64,000 nucleotides of DNA from assembly GCA_937958105.1 (NCBI GenBank), contig CALFXJ010000012.1:101939-165938 (forward strand), read 5' to 3'. This DNA comes from an uncultured Cellvibrio sp. (GTDB lineage: Bacteria > Pseudomonadota > Gammaproteobacteria > Pseudomonadales > Cellvibrionaceae). How positions within the stretch are numbered: position 1 is the first letter of the stretch; the number at the start of each line of letters is the position of its first letter. The position numbers were made by a program, and so were the translations under genes. Positions 62,022 to 64,000 of this stretch are shown in pieces. Under the pieces are notes generated by a model. It searched no databases, was not told the DNA's origin, and was given only the letters and a program-made list of their open reading frames with translations.

Positions 62022-63251
62022 TTATTTATCCGGCGAAAGCGGAACATCCATTCCACCGGTGACTTTCTTCGTCGGTCCTTCTGCGGAAGGATTCACATCA
62101 AAATCAAAAATATCCGTCGGCAACCAGAGAGTGGCACAGGCATTGGGTATATCTACGACACCACTGATATGTCCTTGCACCGGCGCGCAGCCGAGAATCG
62201 CATAAGCCTGGGCTTTGCTGTAACCGAACTTGGTGAGGTACTCAATCGCATTGAGACACGCCTGGCGATATGCCACGTGCACGTCCAGGTAATGCTGCTC
62301 ACCATACTCATCGACCGAAATACCTTCAAAGATCAGATAGTCATCATACTTAGGCGCAATCGGACTCGGCTTGAAGATAGGGTTTTTTATTCCATATTTC
62401 GCCATACCGTCTTTGATCAGGTTTACTCGCAGGTGAATCCATCCGGCCATCTCGATCGCACCACAGAAAGTGATTTCGCCATCCCCCTGACTGAAGTGGA
62501 GGTCACCGACCGACAGGCCACCACCTTTCACATAAACCGGAAAATAAATCTTGGAACCGCGGGATAAATCCTTGATATCACAGTTACCGCCATGCTCGCG
62601 CGGCGGCACTGTACGCGCACCTTCTGCCGCTGCTGCCTTGGCTGCGTCGCCGGTCAATTTACCCATGTGTGCAGTGTCGGCATAGGGCAAGGTCGCCAGC
62701 GCCGGTACGCGATCGGGTTCGGTATCGTAGAGTTCTTTTTCACGCTTGTTCCATTCCAGCAACATCTCCTTCGACGGCAGGCAGCCGATCAACCCCGGAT
62801 GAATCAAGCCAGCAAACTCTACGTTGGGAATATGGCGGGACTTAGTGAACATGCCGTTGAAATCCCAGATGGATTTTTGCGCTTCAGGAAAATGTTCCGT
62901 TAAGAAACCACCGCCGTTCTGCTTAGAGAAGAAACCGTTGAAGCCCCACAGACTTTCCTGGAACGCGCCAATATCAAGAATATCCACCACCAGCAGATCG
63001 CCCGGCTCTGCACCTTCTACACCTACCGGCCCTGACAGAAAGTGCACCTGGGTCAGATCTACATCGCGCACGTCGTCAGCGCTGTCGTTATTAGCGATCT
63101 GCCCGCCGGTCCAGTCGTAACATTCGATAATAAAATCATCACCCGGCTTCACAGTGGCAGCCATGGGAATATCAGGATGCCAGCGGTTGTGAATCATTTC
63201 ATTTTCATAAGGGGATTTTTTCAGGTCGATCTTGATGATGGTCTCGGTCAT
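62022..63251 (-). CDS. fmdA: Formamidase
   Basis: The 409-residue protein belongs to the acetamidase/formamidase family and resembles Methylophilus FmdA, splitting formamide to formate and ammonia in the cytoplasm. Recognisable segments are NRWHPDIP near residue 22, TPEPGDLLVVDI-like GAEPGDLLVVDILDIG, HPGLIGCLPS and SQGDGEITFCGAIEM. AGGAG lies nine bases before the ATG. The FmdB-like gene follows. A strong palindrome lies in the upstream region. It would give the cell ammonia from formamide; no formate dehydrogenase is near. Confidence 0.94.
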   Translation of the reverse strand: MTETIIKIDLKKSPYENEMIHNRWHPDIPMAATVKPGDDFIIECYDWTGGQIANNDSADDVRDVDLTQVHFLSGPVGVEGAEPGDLLVVDILDIGAFQESLWGFNGFFSKQNGGGFLTEHFPEAQKSIWDFNGMFTKSRHIPNVEFAGLIHPGLIGCLPSKEMLLEWNKREKELYDTEPDRVPALATLPYADTAHMGKLTGDAAKAAAAEGARTVPPREHGGNCDIKDLSRGSKIYFPVYVKGGGLSVGDLHFSQGDGEITFCGAIEMAGWIHLRVNLIKDGMAKYGIKNPIFKPSPIAPKYDDYLIFEGISVDEYGEQHYLDVHVAYRQACLNAIEYLTKFGYSKAQAYAILGCAPVQGHISGVVDIPNACATLWLPTDIFDFDVNPSAEGPTKKVTGGMDVPLSPDK

Positions 63252-63563
63252 TGCAATGGCTCCTGATGGAAACAGATAAACGGAATATCCGGTTTATGTT
63301 TAGGCGAACCAACATCCGCCCTTGCGATCAGTATCAAGTTGTACAAGGTTGTGAACAATACGACAAATGACCACGAAGCTACGTCATTTGACGTAGGAAA
63401 GCGGCAGGGCTCAGAACAATATCTCTCGACCATTCCTTCGCGGATTGCAACTAGTCATAGATCTAACCCAGGAGGCAAACCATCCGCGCCGCGTGGCTGT
63501 CGAACTTTGCGGGATTACAAAGACCTAATACACTGTTCTCACTTTATTTTTCAGGAGTACATC
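63252..63563. other. Divergent intergenic region fmdA / ybiI-like gene
   Basis: No gene is supported in these 312 bases. It contains a perfect 18-base palindrome at 63379-63396, smaller inverted repeats TTGTACAA (63339-63346) and TTGTGAACAA (63349-63358), and the ribosome binding sites of both flanking genes. It is the likely site of control of fmdA. Confidence 0.65.
63379..63396. promoter_or_regulatory. Palindrome, candidate operator of fmdA
   Basis: CTACGTCA-TT-TGACGTAG is a perfect inverted repeat with 8-base arms, about 130 bases upstream of fmdA and 170 upstream of the ybiI-like gene. It fits a dimeric repressor or activator of the divergent pair. The regulator is unknown. Confidence 0.5.
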
Positions 63564-63830
63564 ATGGCCGGTGGCTGGACCCGCGACGGGGCTGTTCAGG
63601 ACCAGATCGATGCAAGCATCGACGACGCCGTCCAACAAGCCCGCCGCCGCTTACCCCAAGGTAAAAGTCTCACCCATTGCGAAGAATGCGGAACCCCCAT
63701 ACCCGAAGCTCGCCAGAAAGCCGTACCGGGGGTGCGGTTGTGCGTGGTATGCCAGGCAGAGCGGGATGAAGAACAGTCTATATCTGCTGGGATTAATCGA
63801 CGCGGCAGTAAAGACAGCCAGTTGCGTTAG
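63564..63830 (+). CDS. ybiI: DksA/TraR-type zinc finger protein, YbiI-like
   Basis: The 88-residue protein has the C4 zinc finger C39-x2-C42...C60-x2-C63 and the start GGWTRDGAVQDQIDASIDDA and end INRRGSKDSQLR typical of E. coli YbiI. These short members lack the long coiled coil of DksA, and their role is unclear. The ATG follows AGGAG with seven-base spacing. It is divergent from formamidase. Confidence 0.92.
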   Translation: MAGGWTRDGAVQDQIDASIDDAVQQARRRLPQGKSLTHCEECGTPIPEARQKAVPGVRLCVVCQAERDEEQSISAGINRRGSKDSQLR

Positions 63831-63909
63831 GGAAATGAAATGGGGTGAGTGTTTGAAAGTGTTTAATTGAATTTTGGGTGGGCAATGACTTTTTATGTTC
63901 CTGGAAGGT

Positions 63910-63941
63910 GTCGGATTACGCCTGTGGCTAATCCGACCTAC
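63910..63941 (+). repeat. REP-type palindrome, copy D
   Basis: The GTCGGATTA/TAATCCGAC arms are the same as in copies A-C, but the inner part is CGCCTGTGGC. It follows the ybiI-like gene by about 80 bases. Confidence 0.8.
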
Positions 63942-63991
63942 GGAGCTACGGAACCACAGAGCGAGTTGATTACATTATTAAAGACGCAGTG

Positions 63992-64000
63992 GTAGGTCGG
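63992..64000 (-). repeat. Start of a further REP copy, cut by the window end
   Basis: The last nine bases, GTAGGTCGG, match the beginning of an inverted REP copy as in copy C. With copy D it may form another head-to-head pair. Only a fragment is visible. Confidence 0.5.

Overview
The window is chromosomal DNA from a gammaproteobacterium of the Pseudomonas/Cellvibrio kind. The evidence is the conserved gene order (rplM-rpsI-petABC-sspAB; murA-hisG-hisD; kdsD-kdsC-lptCAB-rpoN-hpf-ptsN-rapZ-npr; mreBCD-maf-rng-yhdP; gatCAB), the use of gatCAB for indirect aminoacylation, a one-PDZ AlgW/DegS protease and a rhombosortase. A sugar-acid locus with a sodium/sugar symporter would suit a carbohydrate-degrading marine or soil member (Cellvibrionaceae-like). 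That placement is inference. No tRNA, rRNA, CRISPR array, prophage or insertion sequence was seen.

Layout. 0.3-9.7 kb: accessory carbon metabolism, with uxaC (uronate isomerase), an AhpD-like protein and its AraC regulator, an AEC carrier, a GNAT, an FHA protein, and a minus-strand run of FadR-type regulator, aldose-dehydrogenase-like SDR, SGLT-like symporter and SMP-30 lactonase. 9.8-16.7 kb: Pho regulon (pstS, pstC, pstA, pstB, phoU) with a candidate Pho box. 16.8-24.6 kb: Yip1 protein, sspB-sspA, the bc1 complex (petA plus a fused cytochrome b/c1 gene), rpsI-rplM, zapE and a hydrolase. 24.7-31 kb: zapG, algW, hisD-hisG, murA, ibaG and a lone mlaC. 31.1-39 kb: a plus-strand block for KDO synthesis, LPS export, sigma-54 and nitrogen PTS, ending in darP. 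39-48 kb: minus-strand yhdP, rng, maf, mreD, mreC, mreB. 48.4-53.6 kb: gatCAB, a PA4642-like protein, rhombosortase and a CysZ/EI24 protein. 53.5-61.1 kb: a REC-REC-GGDEF protein, DODA-type dioxygenase, EamA exporter, RhlB-like helicase, glutamine amidotransferase, VIT protein, CBS protein and a small secreted protein. 61.3-64 kb: an FmdB-like zinc ribbon, formamidase and a YbiI-like zinc finger, interspersed with REP-type palindromes.

How the genes work together. Most of the window is envelope and growth housekeeping: MurA supplies peptidoglycan precursor, KdsD/KdsC make KDO, LptCAB drives LPS export, MreBCD and YhdP serve cell shape and lipid transport, ZapE/ZapG serve division, and AlgW senses envelope stress. 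The points I find most worth checking are an apparent AUU start codon for mreC, the fused cytochrome b/c1 gene, mlaC without mlaFEDB, a duplicated hairpin/Shine-Dalgarno leader before hpf, the partial oxidative sugar pathway, and the palindromes around the formamidase genes. I saw no clear candidate for a wholly new multi-gene system.
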